Assembly: GCF_001042715.1 (NCBI RefSeq)
Contig: NZ_CP009687.1
Coordinates: forward strand, 372,001 to 436,000
Source: Clostridium aceticum
GTDB lineage: Bacteria; Bacillota; Clostridia; Peptostreptococcales; Natronincolaceae
Direction of reading: 5' to 3'
Length of the DNA: 64,000 nucleotides
The position numbers and the translations under genes were made by a program. Below are positions 1 through 9,679 of the stretch, in pieces; the first letter of the stretch is position 1; each line of letters opens with the position of its first letter. The notes under the pieces were generated by a model. That model was not told the DNA's origin. It saw nothing but the letters and a program-made list of their open reading frames with translations, and searched no databases.

Positions 1-1
1 T

Positions 2-151
2 CATGTGGCGGATATTGATAATATTAAGGAACTGGAACAAAGAAAAAAGGCCCAGTTATTAGCATTAGATATTGGTGAAATTCTTGTTTTGCAGCGTAAA
101 GAAATAAAAAATATTGACGAAGTGGTAGATAGAATAAAGGCTTTTAATTAA
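2..151 (+). CDS. C-terminal end of an unidentified protein (partial)
   Basis: An open frame enters from the left edge and ends at a TAA, giving about 49 residues that are rich in Lys, Glu and Ile and look like an alpha-helical C-terminus (ending DRIKAFN). There is no motif that identifies a family, so no function is assigned. It is followed by a mobile repeat and then by a strong terminator, which fits a gene end. The frame could in principle be spurious, but the helix-like composition and its position before the terminator argue that it is real. Confidence 0.6.
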   Translation, partial: HVADIDNIKELEQRKKAQLLALDIGEILVLQRKEIKNIDEVVDRIKAFN

Positions 152-155
152 CTAT

Positions 156-340
156 ACTTTATTATCATTAGCGTTAACTTAAGCCATAATTTGTCATCCT
201 GAGTGGAGCAAAGCGGAATCGAAGGATCTTAGTGTTAGTAAAATCCTTGGCTACTCCAAGATCCTTCGCTACCCTCAGGATGACAGTTTAAGAGAATTTT
301 AGTAATAATTGTATTAAGTTAACGCCTATGACTTTATTAT
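156..340. mobile_element. MITE-like repeat, family R1 copy a, with 10-bp target duplications
   Basis: The element proper runs from 166 to 330. Its ends are CATTAGCGTTAACTTAA and, inverted, CATAGGCGTTAACTTAA, a 17-bp terminal inverted repeat with two mismatches. It is directly flanked by ACTTTATTAT at 156-165 and again at 331-340, a perfect 10-bp direct repeat. Inside are inverted TGTCATCCTGAG / CTCAGGATGACA arms around GATCCTTCG segments. No coding capacity is present. Related copies lie near 24.5, 39.0 and 47.5 kb. It separates the upstream gene from its terminator. Confidence 0.85.
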
Positions 341-353
341 AAAGGTATTTGAG

Positions 354-403
354 AAAACCCAGCACAGTTACGCATATGTTTATGCGTAAATATGCTGGGT
401 TTT
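354..403 (+). terminator. Rho-independent terminator
   Basis: AAAACCCAGCA pairs with TGCTGGGTTTT, and an inner TTACGCAT/ATGCGTAA arm extends the hairpin. It probably belongs to the gene that ends at 151 and has been pushed away from it by the repeat insertion. Confidence 0.8.
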
Positions 404-543
404 AGAAACAGCAAACCTTTGAAATGATAAAGACTAATACCTAGTATCGTCGCTGATTGGTATTAATAAGAGATTTCAGCATAGCTTTATTAAAGACAAA
501 TCTTAAAGGAAAAAATCTATAAAGAGTATGATGGAGGAGAAGA

Positions 544-1197
544 ATGAAGGAAGAAATTTGTGAAATAGGGAAACGAATGTATGATAGAGAATTTGTAGCC
601 GCTAATGATGGTAATATTTCCCTTCGTGTTTCAGAAAATGAAATTTGGACTACCCCCACAGGTGTTAGTAAAGGATTTATGACACCAGACATGTTGGTGA
701 AGGTGGATCTAGAAGGGCAGGTATTAGAAGGTGATAGTAAGCCATCCTCTGAGTTGAAAATGCACTTAAAGGTATACCAAGAAAGACCGGATGTTAAGGC
801 TGTAGTACATGCTCATCCTTTGACTGCCACAGCTTTGGCAGTGGCAGGAATTCCTTTGGACAAAGCGCTGCTGCCGGAGGCTATTATTACATTAGGGGTT
901 GTTCCTATAGCTAAGTACGCTACACCTTCTACCCAAGAGGTACCAGAATCTATAGCCAGTTATTTAAAGGATCATAATGCTGTACTGCTAGCAAATCATG
1001 GTGCTTTAACATGGGGAAGGAATCTTTTGGAAGCTTACTATCGTATGGAAACCCTAGAGTTTTATTCGAAAATGATATTGACTACTAAAATGCTGGGGCA
1101 AGCCAATGAGTTATCTCATGATAAAATAGAAGATTTGCTGAAAATAAGAGAAAAAATGGGAATAACAGGAAATGTACCATGGCCTGCAAGAAAATAG
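544..1197 (+). CDS. class II aldolase / FucA-like family protein
   Basis: This 217-residue protein has the class II (zinc-dependent) aldolase fold typical of L-fuculose-phosphate aldolase and ribulose-5-phosphate 4-epimerase. Visible hallmarks are NDGNISLR near the N-terminus, SSELKMH with the catalytic acid, the zinc-binding HAHP, and a third histidine in ANHGALTWG. Length matches the family. GGAGGA precedes the ATG. It starts an apparent operon with two CoA-transferase-like subunits, an unusual partner for an aldolase, so the true substrate (a phosphosugar, or a hydroxy-acid intermediate) cannot be told. The family call is secure; the specific reaction is not. Confidence 0.85.
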   Translation: MKEEICEIGKRMYDREFVAANDGNISLRVSENEIWTTPTGVSKGFMTPDMLVKVDLEGQVLEGDSKPSSELKMHLKVYQERPDVKAVVHAHPLTATALAVAGIPLDKALLPEAIITLGVVPIAKYATPSTQEVPESIASYLKDHNAVLLANHGALTWGRNLLEAYYRMETLEFYSKMILTTKMLGQANELSHDKIEDLLKIREKMGITGNVPWPARK

Positions 1198-1208
1198 GAG
1201 GTGAAAAA

Positions 1209-2033
1209 ATGCTGTCACGGAAAGGCAAAATAATTTTTTTAGAAGAAGCAGTTCTAATGATGAAGCATCAAGATATTGTAGCACTAGGAGGAAATGTTTT
1301 ACATAGAAGTCCCCATGCTTTTGTTCGACAAATGGCAAGACAGGGTCTCAGAAACATAGAAGTTATAAAAACAGCAGGGGCTCATGATCTGGACCTTCTG
1401 AGTGCTTATGGCGTTGTTAGAAGGGTTTCAGCGGGATTTGTTAGCTACGAAACTGAGTATGGTTTAGCCCAGCATTTTAGAAAAGCAGTGGAAAAGGGAA
1501 CACTAGAGGTAAAGGAGCATGCATGTTATACGATTATCGCAGGATTAAGGGCTTCAGCCTATGGGATACCCTTTATGCCAATAAGAGGTATGATAGGCAG
1601 TGATCTGATAGAGGTCAGTGGGTTCAAAACTGTTGAAGATCCTTATAGTGGAGAAAGAATGGTTGCTGTGGAAGCTATTCGACCAGATTGGGCAGTTCTT
1701 CACGTACAAGAAGCAGATCAAGAAGGTAATGCTAGGATTATAGGTCCAAAGTACGAAGATATCCTTATGTCAAGAGCAGCAAAAAATGTAATCATAACAA
1801 CGGAAGCTATTATAGATGGAGAAAGGCTTAAACAACAGCCGGAGTTAATAGATATACCGGGCTTTTTAGTAAAGGCAGTAGTGCATCTACCAGGAGGAGC
1901 AAAGCCAGGAACTTGTGCAGGTGTATATGATTTAGATAAGGTCTCTTTAGATAACTTTAAAAAAATAAAAACAGCAGAGGAACTAAAACTTTATTTGGAA
2001 AACTACGAGCTAAAAGACGGAAGAGGGCTCTAG
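1209..2033 (+). CDS. CoA-transferase family subunit A (GctA/IpdA-like)
   Basis: The 274-residue product resembles the alpha subunit of family I CoA-transferases such as glutaconate CoA-transferase: VALGGN in the N-terminal nucleotide-like fold, a RGMIGSDL segment and VQEADQEGNARIIG in the middle. The start at 1209 is preferred because AGGAGGTG lies just upstream of it; an in-frame ATG at 1179 lacks this and would overlap the aldolase. It is followed after 21 bases by the matching beta subunit. It would work as a heterodimer on an acyl-CoA. The actual acyl group is unknown. Confidence 0.85.
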   Translation: MLSRKGKIIFLEEAVLMMKHQDIVALGGNVLHRSPHAFVRQMARQGLRNIEVIKTAGAHDLDLLSAYGVVRRVSAGFVSYETEYGLAQHFRKAVEKGTLEVKEHACYTIIAGLRASAYGIPFMPIRGMIGSDLIEVSGFKTVEDPYSGERMVAVEAIRPDWAVLHVQEADQEGNARIIGPKYEDILMSRAAKNVIITTEAIIDGERLKQQPELIDIPGFLVKAVVHLPGGAKPGTCAGVYDLDKVSLDNFKKIKTAEELKLYLENYELKDGRGL

Positions 2034-2054
2034 AAAAAGAAGAGAGGTGATTTT

Positions 2055-2771
2055 ATGGAATATAAACCATCTGATATGATGGCAATAACCATTGCAAGAA
2101 TGTTGAAAAATGGAGAAACTGTTTTTCATGGGGTAGCATCCCCCTTGCCTATGGTAGCTATTTTGCTGGCGAAGGCATTACATGCACCACATCTTGTATA
2201 CTTAAATATTGCAGGAGGAGTAGATGCTGAACCGAAACCGCTGCCAAGGTCTACCGATGCACCAGTATTATTGAGGGGAACAAAAGCTGTCTTCAAACTT
2301 GAAGAAGTTTTTGATTTGTCTGCAAGAGGAGGTTTAGATGTTGCCTTTTTAAGTGGTGTTCAGATAGATGCTATGGGGAAAATTAATTCTAGTGTTATAG
2401 GAGAATATCATAAGCCAAAGGTACGCCTGCCAGGAGGAGCTGGCAGTGCTTGTTTGCTTCCCACTGCGAAGAAAGCTATTATATGGAGAAGTAAGCATGA
2501 TCAGAAGGCTTTTGTAGAAAAGTGTGATTTTGTTACTGCTCAAGGAAATATACATAGGGTAGTAACGCCTTTATGTGTTTTTAAGAAAGAGGAAAGAGGT
2601 TTGGTGTTAGAAAGTGTCCATCCTTATACCACATTGGAGGAAGTGCAAGAGAATACAGGATTCCCTATTGTCTATGACAGTTTACAGTTTACGCCGCCAC
2701 CTACATTAGAGGAATTAAAGACATTAAATGAGGTGGACCCCTCAGGGATTAGAGAAATAGAATTTAGTTAA
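2055..2771 (+). CDS. CoA-transferase family subunit B (GctB/IpdB-like)
   Basis: The 238-residue product is the beta-type partner of the preceding gene: SPLPMVAILLAKALHAP followed by YLNIAGG, and RLPGGAGSA in the middle. In authentic glutaconate-type transferases the segment before AGG/SGG carries the catalytic glutamate; here isoleucine stands there (NIAGG), as in relatives that act as hydrolases rather than transferases. This makes the exact reaction doubtful. A good AGAGGTGA site precedes the ATG. Its end overlaps by eight bases the convergent gene on the other strand. Confidence 0.82.
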   Translation: MEYKPSDMMAITIARMLKNGETVFHGVASPLPMVAILLAKALHAPHLVYLNIAGGVDAEPKPLPRSTDAPVLLRGTKAVFKLEEVFDLSARGGLDVAFLSGVQIDAMGKINSSVIGEYHKPKVRLPGGAGSACLLPTAKKAIIWRSKHDQKAFVEKCDFVTAQGNIHRVVTPLCVFKKEERGLVLESVHPYTTLEEVQENTGFPIVYDSLQFTPPPTLEELKTLNEVDPSGIREIEFS

Positions 2772-2946
2772 AATCCTTCGGTTTTTCTTTGAAAGCATAG
2801 CAGGGCTTACCAGAGGATTGAAGGACAGAAATCGAGGGAAGTTGATGAGTTTTAAAACCGAAAAATTTACAGCCCCTAGGAAACTTCTTATCCCAAGTAA
2901 TATGAAAATATATACATTTATAACAATCGATACGTTTTTCCTTCAT
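2764..2946 (-). CDS. conserved cysteine-containing small protein
   Basis: This 60-residue protein carries CYKCIYFHITWD, PRGCKFFGFKTHQLPS and SGKPCYAF, a four-cysteine pattern seen in a widespread family of short bacterial proteins often mislabelled as uracil-DNA glycosylase. The spacing suggests a small metal- or cluster-binding module, but no function is established. It is convergent with the CoA-transferase subunit and shares eight bases with it. No strong ribosome-binding site precedes its ATG, so the start is less sure than the family. Confidence 0.72.
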   Translation of the reverse strand: MKEKRIDCYKCIYFHITWDKKFPRGCKFFGFKTHQLPSISVLQSSGKPCYAFKEKPKDFN

Positions 2947-2967
2947 AAATAGCCCACATTTCTATAA

Positions 2968-3002
2968 GCAAGGATGACTGTTTATAAACAGTTCATTCTT
3001 GC
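2968..3002. terminator. stem-loop, possible terminator or attenuator
   Basis: GCAAGGATGA pairs with TCATTCTTGC around an inner CTGTTTATAAACAG palindrome. The downstream AAAATCTTTT is only moderately U-rich, so termination strength is uncertain. It lies upstream of both the small minus-strand gene and the next plus-strand gene. Confidence 0.4.
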
Positions 3003-3122
3003 AAAATCTTTTAATTCTATGGTAACTACAAAGCTTAAAAAAGTCAAGAAAGTACTTACTTAATCTTCTATCTTTGTGGTATGATATATGAAGAAAAAGC
3101 AAACTAGGAGGTCATAGAGGCG

Positions 3123-4415
3123 ATGAAGAAGTATACGAAAGCCATTCTAGTAACATTGTTGATTGGTAGTATAGGAGTCAATCTAATCTACTATAGAGAT
3201 TTAAAGAATGCCAATGAAAAGATAGGACAAGTAAATACAGTTACAGCTTCCAATGTTGAAAGTAATATACGGCAAAGTATTATGTATATGCAAGAGTTGA
3301 TAGAAGAACAGTCACCAGAAGCACTTCAAAATCTTGAGACATCTGTTATTACCCTAGCTTTTGCCTTCAATCATTGGGTGGACTTAAACCAGTCTAACAA
3401 AATACCTAACGAAAGAATGCAAAAAGCCCTTGGTAGCATTGAAGCTTTAAGAAATACCATTAGTCATCATTTAGATCGTCAATATAAGACCAATGAGAAT
3501 CAGCTGATGAAATATGACATAGATATGTTAGAAGCTATGCAGGATCAGTTAAAGAGATTATCATTGGCGTATCATAGTATAGAAGATCGTTTAGTAGAGT
3601 TGAAAAACCCTGTAGCTAATGATGGTGGTCTGATCCAAATTGCAAATAGCATTGAAGAGATTAGCAAACTCTATAGGCATAGTCAACTGCCTAATAAGCA
3701 TCCTAAATATATATCTTATGGAGAGGTAGTGCTCTTTGCTGAAGATAAAATGCCTTTTCTAAAAAATTTAGAGCTAAGGGATGATGACCAACAGGTATTT
3801 ATACGAGATGGCGTGCATTATTATCAATTAAGCTATTATGAGGGTGAAGAAGAAGTATATTTGATATGGATGGATGCTATACACGGAAACATCAGAAATT
3901 TCGAAACAAAACAAAATGCTTCTGAGGGTAAAGATCTGGTGGTAAAAGAAGCGTTAGATATTGCAAGAAAATTCTTAACTATGTTTTATAAAGAGGAAGT
4001 AAAGGAAGAAGTATTCTATATAGAATCACAGGAGAAGGAAGATGCAGTATATTCCTTTAGGTTCACGCCTTTAAGAAATGGGATGCAAATCGTATCAGAT
4101 GCCTATATCGTCAATATATCTGCTGATTCAGGGAAAATTTTGAAGTTTACTAATGATTTTACCAACACAAGAATAGAAGATGACAAGGAAACCATAACTG
4201 AAGAAGAAGTACAAGAGAAGTTTAGAAAAGACTTTGGAGATATGCAATATAATGGATTGGCGATTGTTAGATCATTTTATACCCGTTATCAGCCTAAGCT
4301 GACCCATAGTTATCGTATTGAACAAAATCAGCAGCCAGTAATGGTGTTTATTGATATAGATACAGGTATGCTAGTTCATAAAATGTATTATATATACCAT
4401 CCTGTTTCTCAGTAG
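3123..4415 (+). CDS. YpeB-like membrane-anchored PepSY-type protein
   Basis: The 430-residue product begins with a short charged end and one hydrophobic helix (about residues 6-25), then a long helical region to about residue 190, and ends with two regions resembling PepSY/YpeB repeats (about 270-345 and 355-425, for example SDAYIVNISADSGKILKF and MVFIDIDTGMLVHKMYY). This order matches YpeB, which in Bacillus stabilises the cortex-lytic enzyme SleB in spores. No sleB gene is adjacent here, so a germination role is inference. AGGAGG precedes the ATG by a suitable distance. Confidence 0.6.
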   Translation: MKKYTKAILVTLLIGSIGVNLIYYRDLKNANEKIGQVNTVTASNVESNIRQSIMYMQELIEEQSPEALQNLETSVITLAFAFNHWVDLNQSNKIPNERMQKALGSIEALRNTISHHLDRQYKTNENQLMKYDIDMLEAMQDQLKRLSLAYHSIEDRLVELKNPVANDGGLIQIANSIEEISKLYRHSQLPNKHPKYISYGEVVLFAEDKMPFLKNLELRDDDQQVFIRDGVHYYQLSYYEGEEEVYLIWMDAIHGNIRNFETKQNASEGKDLVVKEALDIARKFLTMFYKEEVKEEVFYIESQEKEDAVYSFRFTPLRNGMQIVSDAYIVNISADSGKILKFTNDFTNTRIEDDKETITEEEVQEKFRKDFGDMQYNGLAIVRSFYTRYQPKLTHSYRIEQNQQPVMVFIDIDTGMLVHKMYYIYHPVSQ

Positions 4416-4532
4416 ACTTGTGACCACTTGCTTGTAGAGGAGTGGTATCTTCATGCCAAAAGTCCTCCTTAGAGGTCTAAAATCAGGAGGAGAAGCTACT
4501 GAATAAATGCTAAAAGAAGGAGGAAGTTGAGG

Positions 4533-4568
4533 ATGAACACCTCAACAAACCTAAATTATGATCATTAG
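4533..4568 (+). other. possible 11-codon leader peptide overlapping the GNAT start
   Basis: An ATG at 4533 sits eight bases after a strong AGAAGGAGG and opens a frame of eleven codons (MNTSTNLNYDH) that ends with TAG ten bases after the A of the next gene's ATG at 4558. The acetyltransferase ATG has no ribosome-binding site of its own at normal distance, so translational coupling is plausible. The leader ATG lies in the loop of a TTGAGG/CCTCAA hairpin. Confidence 0.4.
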
Positions 4569-4950
4569 AGAATTACAACAGATAGATATAAAAAAGATGC
4601 AGAAGGACTCAAAAACAAAGGTTTTTGTGATAGAACAAGATGAAGTAACGATGGGTTGCATTGAGATGATATATGATAAGGTCAGCAATTTCTTAGAGAT
4701 ACGAAACTTATGGGTTTTAGAACAATATCAAAGAAGAGGGATTGCTAGAAAATTAGTAAAGGCTTCTAAAGGTTACGCAAGGTTTGAAAAGGCTGAAGGG
4801 ATTACGGTAATAATAGAAGAGAGTAACGATAATGCTATCCAGTTTTTCTTAAAAGAAGACTTTAAGGTTTGGCCAAAGAATGCGTTGTTGCAGCAGAAGG
4901 CAACCAGTGTGCTCTTAGGCTTTAAGTTTTCGGATATTTATAACAGCTAA
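4558..4950 (+). CDS. GNAT-family N-acetyltransferase
   Basis: The 130-residue protein has the GNAT core: a strand leading to IRNLWVLEQYQRRGIARKLV, whose Q-x-x-G-I/A segment binds acetyl-CoA pyrophosphate, followed by EESNDNAIQFFLKEDF, the usual fourth motif. It is near the lower limit for the family. The substrate is not predictable. Its start is likely reached by translation of the short leader frame that overlaps it. The 8-oxoguanine glycosylase gene follows after 28 bases and may be co-transcribed. Confidence 0.8.
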   Translation: MIIRELQQIDIKKMQKDSKTKVFVIEQDEVTMGCIEMIYDKVSNFLEIRNLWVLEQYQRRGIARKLVKASKGYARFEKAEGITVIIEESNDNAIQFFLKEDFKVWPKNALLQQKATSVLLGFKFSDIYNS

Positions 4951-4978
4951 GGTAGTGATATAAGAGAAGGAGAAAAAA

Positions 4979-5863
4979 ATGCAATTAAATATCCTCTATA
5001 AAGATGATGAAATAATCGTAAAAAACATACTAGATTTTGATCCTAAGCATATATTTGAATGTGGACAATGTTTTCGATGGGAAAGAGAGTCAGATGGCAG
5101 TTATACAGGGGTTGCCTTTAAAAAGGTATTGAATGTAAAAAAGGTAGGGGAAGATGTTGTATTTCGATATACCACTAAAGAAGATTTCATGGAAATATGG
5201 ATGGACTATTTTGACTTAAATACTGACTATAGTGAGATTAAAAGAAAATTAAGTAAAGATGATGCAGTTATGAAGGAAGCTGTAACCTTTGGTAAGGGAA
5301 TTAGAATTTTGAGGCAAGAGCCATGGGAAACATTGGTATCTTTTATTCTATCAGCTAATAATAATATACCCAGGATAAAGAAATCTATTGAACTGTTGTG
5401 TGAAGGCCATGGAGAATATTTAGGAGAGTTTTACGGAAAAAAAAGATATGCTTTTCCTGATCCACAAACAATAGCCAAGCTAACTATAGAAGAAATTGCT
5501 GCTTGCAATACAGGGTATAGGGCTTCTTATCTTGCCAAAACCGCATCTGTGGTGGCTAGTATGCCTACAGCTTTGGAGAGAATAAAAAATCTCGATGCAA
5601 CAGATTGTCAGAAGGAACTGATGAATTATTCGGGTGTAGGTCCAAAGGTTGCCCAATGCATATTGTTTTTTTGCATGGGTAAAATGGAAGCTTTTCCAGT
5701 GGATGTATGGATTAAAAGAGTGATGGAACACTTTTATTTTTCCCAAGAAACAGCAATCCCTAAAATACAAGAATTTGCTAAAGAAAGATACGGAGGATAT
5801 GCGGGTTTTGCACAACAATATTTGTTTTACTATGCTAGGGAACTAGGCTTAGGAAAAAAATGA
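4979..5863 (+). CDS. ogg: 8-oxoguanine DNA glycosylase/AP lyase
   Basis: The 294-residue enzyme removes oxidised guanine from DNA and nicks the abasic site. It has the N-terminal OGG domain (FECGQCFRWE near residue 27) and a C-terminal HhH-GPD domain. The helix-hairpin-helix NYSGVGPKVAQC supplies the Schiff-base lysine, and AFPVDVWIKRV supplies the catalytic aspartate, both at the spacing known from human OGG1. Length fits bacterial OGG1-type enzymes. AGAAGGAG precedes the ATG. Confidence 0.9.
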   Translation: MQLNILYKDDEIIVKNILDFDPKHIFECGQCFRWERESDGSYTGVAFKKVLNVKKVGEDVVFRYTTKEDFMEIWMDYFDLNTDYSEIKRKLSKDDAVMKEAVTFGKGIRILRQEPWETLVSFILSANNNIPRIKKSIELLCEGHGEYLGEFYGKKRYAFPDPQTIAKLTIEEIAACNTGYRASYLAKTASVVASMPTALERIKNLDATDCQKELMNYSGVGPKVAQCILFFCMGKMEAFPVDVWIKRVMEHFYFSQETAIPKIQEFAKERYGGYAGFAQQYLFYYARELGLGKK

Positions 5864-5933
5864 ATCATGCTGCTTAGAGGCAGGGATTCAGTAATTCTCA
5901 AAAGAAAAACTAAGGAAAAACGGGGGAATAAGA

Positions 5934-6662
5934 ATGTTGGGAACAGTTGTAAACGCAGTAGCTATTATTCTAGGAGGACTATTAGGTGTTTTGCTAAGGA
6001 AAGGTATTCCTGACCATTATAAAACTACGATCATGCAGGGGGTAGGTCTTAGTGTATTGGTGATCGGTCTAATGGGGGCTTTTAAAACTGGTAACATTCT
6101 TGTAGTAATATTCAGCATTGTATTAGGTAGTATTATTGGTGAAAAAATAAAGATTGCCACCAAATTAGATGAAGTAGGACTTTGGATAGAAGGAAAAATT
6201 GGTAAAGGGCAGGGGACTGTTGCTAAAGGATTTGTAACTGCAAGTCTTGTATACTGTGTAGGGGCAATGGCAATTGTAGGATCTTTAGAAAGTGGATTAA
6301 CAGGAAATCATCAGACATTATATGCAAAGTCTCTCTTAGATGGAATTTCTGCGGTTATTTTTGCTTCCACCTTAGGTATAGGCGTGGCTTTTTCTGCTGC
6401 GGCTGTTTTTATCTATCAAGGACTGATTACTATAACAGCAGGTGCTGTAAAATATCTTTTGGTGGAGTCTGTTATACAGGAAATGTCAGCGATTGGAGGA
6501 TTGCTGATTGTAGGGATAGCCTTTAACATTCTAGAAATCAAACGAATTTCTGTAGCCAATATGCTGCCAGCAGTATTTCTTCCTATTGTTTATCAGGTAT
6601 TGCAGCCAGTATTGCAGCCGTTATTGCTTAGTATTAGTACAGTCTTACAAAATATCTTATAA
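5934..6662 (+). CDS. DUF554 family membrane protein
   Basis: The 242-residue product is strongly hydrophobic with about six or seven membrane segments, opening with GTVVNAVAIILGGLLG and a conserved GSIIGEKI loop and containing GSLESGL. These are hallmarks of the DUF554 (YdfK/YqgA) family, whose transport or channel role is unproven. It stands alone, with its own GGGGGA site and a terminator beginning at its stop codon. Confidence 0.85.
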   Translation: MLGTVVNAVAIILGGLLGVLLRKGIPDHYKTTIMQGVGLSVLVIGLMGAFKTGNILVVIFSIVLGSIIGEKIKIATKLDEVGLWIEGKIGKGQGTVAKGFVTASLVYCVGAMAIVGSLESGLTGNHQTLYAKSLLDGISAVIFASTLGIGVAFSAAAVFIYQGLITITAGAVKYLLVESVIQEMSAIGGLLIVGIAFNILEIKRISVANMLPAVFLPIVYQVLQPVLQPLLLSISTVLQNIL

Positions 6663-6683
6663 AAAGCCACATAAGGTGGCTTT
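6663..6683 (+). terminator. Rho-independent terminator
   Basis: AAAGCCAC and GTGGCTTT form a stem around a short AAG-containing loop, followed by CTATAATTT. It terminates the DUF554 gene. Confidence 0.7.
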
Positions 6684-6693
6684 CTATAATTTA

Positions 6694-6790
6694 TCTACAA
6701 CTTATAAAGTTTATAAGTTGTAGATAAGTTATAATTTCCGTTATTGCTTATAACAAAGTCATCCTTTAAATTTTCCAAAGGAAGAATTTA
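6694..6790. repeat. dispersed repeat family R4, copy a
   Basis: It starts with a palindrome (TCTACAACTTATAAA / TTTATAAGTTGTAGA) and continues with GATAAGTTATAATTTCC and, about 28 bases later, ATCCTTTAAATTTTCCAAAG. The same two blocks, at nearly the same spacing, recur around 39545-39631. Both copies lie just after a plus-strand terminator. No ends or target duplications can be defined. The rest of this gap up to 6914 shows nothing further. Confidence 0.6.
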
Positions 6791-6914
6791 TTATATCGAT
6801 AGGTTATCAATTTAGAAAAGCATGTAATTTTATGAAAAGAAATGAAAAAGTGTAAAAAACTTAGATAAATAGTAATAATAAACAATAATTGGTTATAATA
6901 ACAACTAGTGAAGT

Positions 6915-6943
6915 TTGCCTGGTAAAATGCTTTTATATAATAT
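6915..6943 (+). promoter_or_regulatory. sigma-A promoter of groESL
   Basis: TTGCCT and TAATAT are separated by 17 bases and the predicted start lies a few bases ahead of the CIRCE operator, the usual arrangement for HrcA-controlled chaperonin genes. Confidence 0.65.
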
Positions 6944-6954
6944 TATAAATGTAA

Positions 6955-6981
6955 TTAGCACTCTTTAAAGATGAGTGCTAA
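6955..6981. promoter_or_regulatory. CIRCE operator (HrcA binding site)
   Basis: TTAGCACTC, nine bases and GAGTGCTAA form the perfect 9-9-9 inverted repeat of CIRCE. Binding of HrcA here would repress groESL until heat or misfolding titrates GroEL away from the repressor. Confidence 0.97.
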
Positions 6982-7035
6982 CAAAAAAGTTAGGCAAATC
7001 TATTTTAAAATAAAAAATTTTGTTAAGGAGGTTAA

Positions 7036-9008
<1,973 letters not shown>

Positions 9009-9022
9009 TAAAGTAATACAAC

Positions 9023-9050
9023 AAAGGGAGTGGTTGCAACCACTCCCTTT
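9023..9050 (+). terminator. Rho-independent terminator of groESL
   Basis: AAAGGGAGTGG and CCACTCCCTTT form a perfect stem with a TTGCAA loop, followed by ATTATATT. Confidence 0.88.
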
Positions 9051-9105
9051 ATTATATTGGAAATAAATAGAAAAATAAAAATATTATAAATATTTTAAAA
9101 ATATC

Positions 9106-9134
9106 TTGCTAATTTTCAAAAAACTTGGTATACT
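9106..9134 (+). promoter_or_regulatory. sigma-A promoter of a gene-free transcription unit
   Basis: TTGCTA and TATACT stand 17 bases apart, and TGG immediately before the -10 box gives an extended -10. No protein gene of ordinary size follows before the terminator at 9640. Confidence 0.6.
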
Positions 9135-9278
9135 ATAGATAAGATCCTTCCCAAGCAGGTTATACCAAAAAGCTTTACCATAAGTTTTGTATAGTAGCAA
9201 TAAAGAAACAAGGCTTTCCAAAGTAATGCAAGAAGTATGATATAGTCAAGGTGTAAAGAGTTAGGTGTAAGGATAAAA

Positions 9279-9406
9279 GAAGTAAAGAAGTAAAGAAGTA
9301 AAGAAGTAAAGAAGTAAAGAAGTAAAGAAGTAAAGAAGTAAAGAAGTAAAGAAGTAAAGAAGTAAAGAAGTAAAGAAGTAAAGAAGTAAAGAAGTAAAGA
9401 AGTAAA
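9279..9406. repeat. 16 perfect tandem copies of an 8-bp unit
   Basis: GAAGTAAA repeats sixteen times without a mismatch. The unit is not a multiple of three and puts TAA into every plus-strand frame, so it is not a protein repeat on that strand. Such arrays change length by slippage. Confidence 0.97.
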
Positions 9407-9639
9407 AGAAGTAGCTATTAGATTATTGAGTGAAAGATTTTTAAGAAAAGATTTTTAAGAAAAGATTTGTAAGCATCTACCAGAAACTCATTTTGGGGAT
9501 GACTGAGCTTCAAGATCGTAAGCTTGTTGTAAAAGAGTAAATTTGTTAGTAAATAAGAGTAAGAAATAAGAAAGGAATTAAGTGAAAGAATTGATTGAAG
9601 AAGTGTTTCAAAAATCTGCTGAGAAGGATTTTAAAAGAT

Positions 9640-9679
9640 AATAGACCAGGTATTCAGTTTACTGAAAATCTGGTCTATT
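9640..9679. terminator. bidirectional Rho-independent terminator
   Basis: AATAGACCAG and CTGGTCTATT pair, with an inner ATTCAGT/ACTGAA arm, followed by AATTTTTTG on the plus strand and ATTATCTTTT on the minus strand. It can end both the upstream plus-strand unit and the minus-strand coat genes. Confidence 0.85.

Noticed and set aside
9279-9406. CRISPR array
   Set aside because: The unit is 8 bp and perfectly contiguous, with no spacers and no cas genes nearby; it is a simple tandem repeat.
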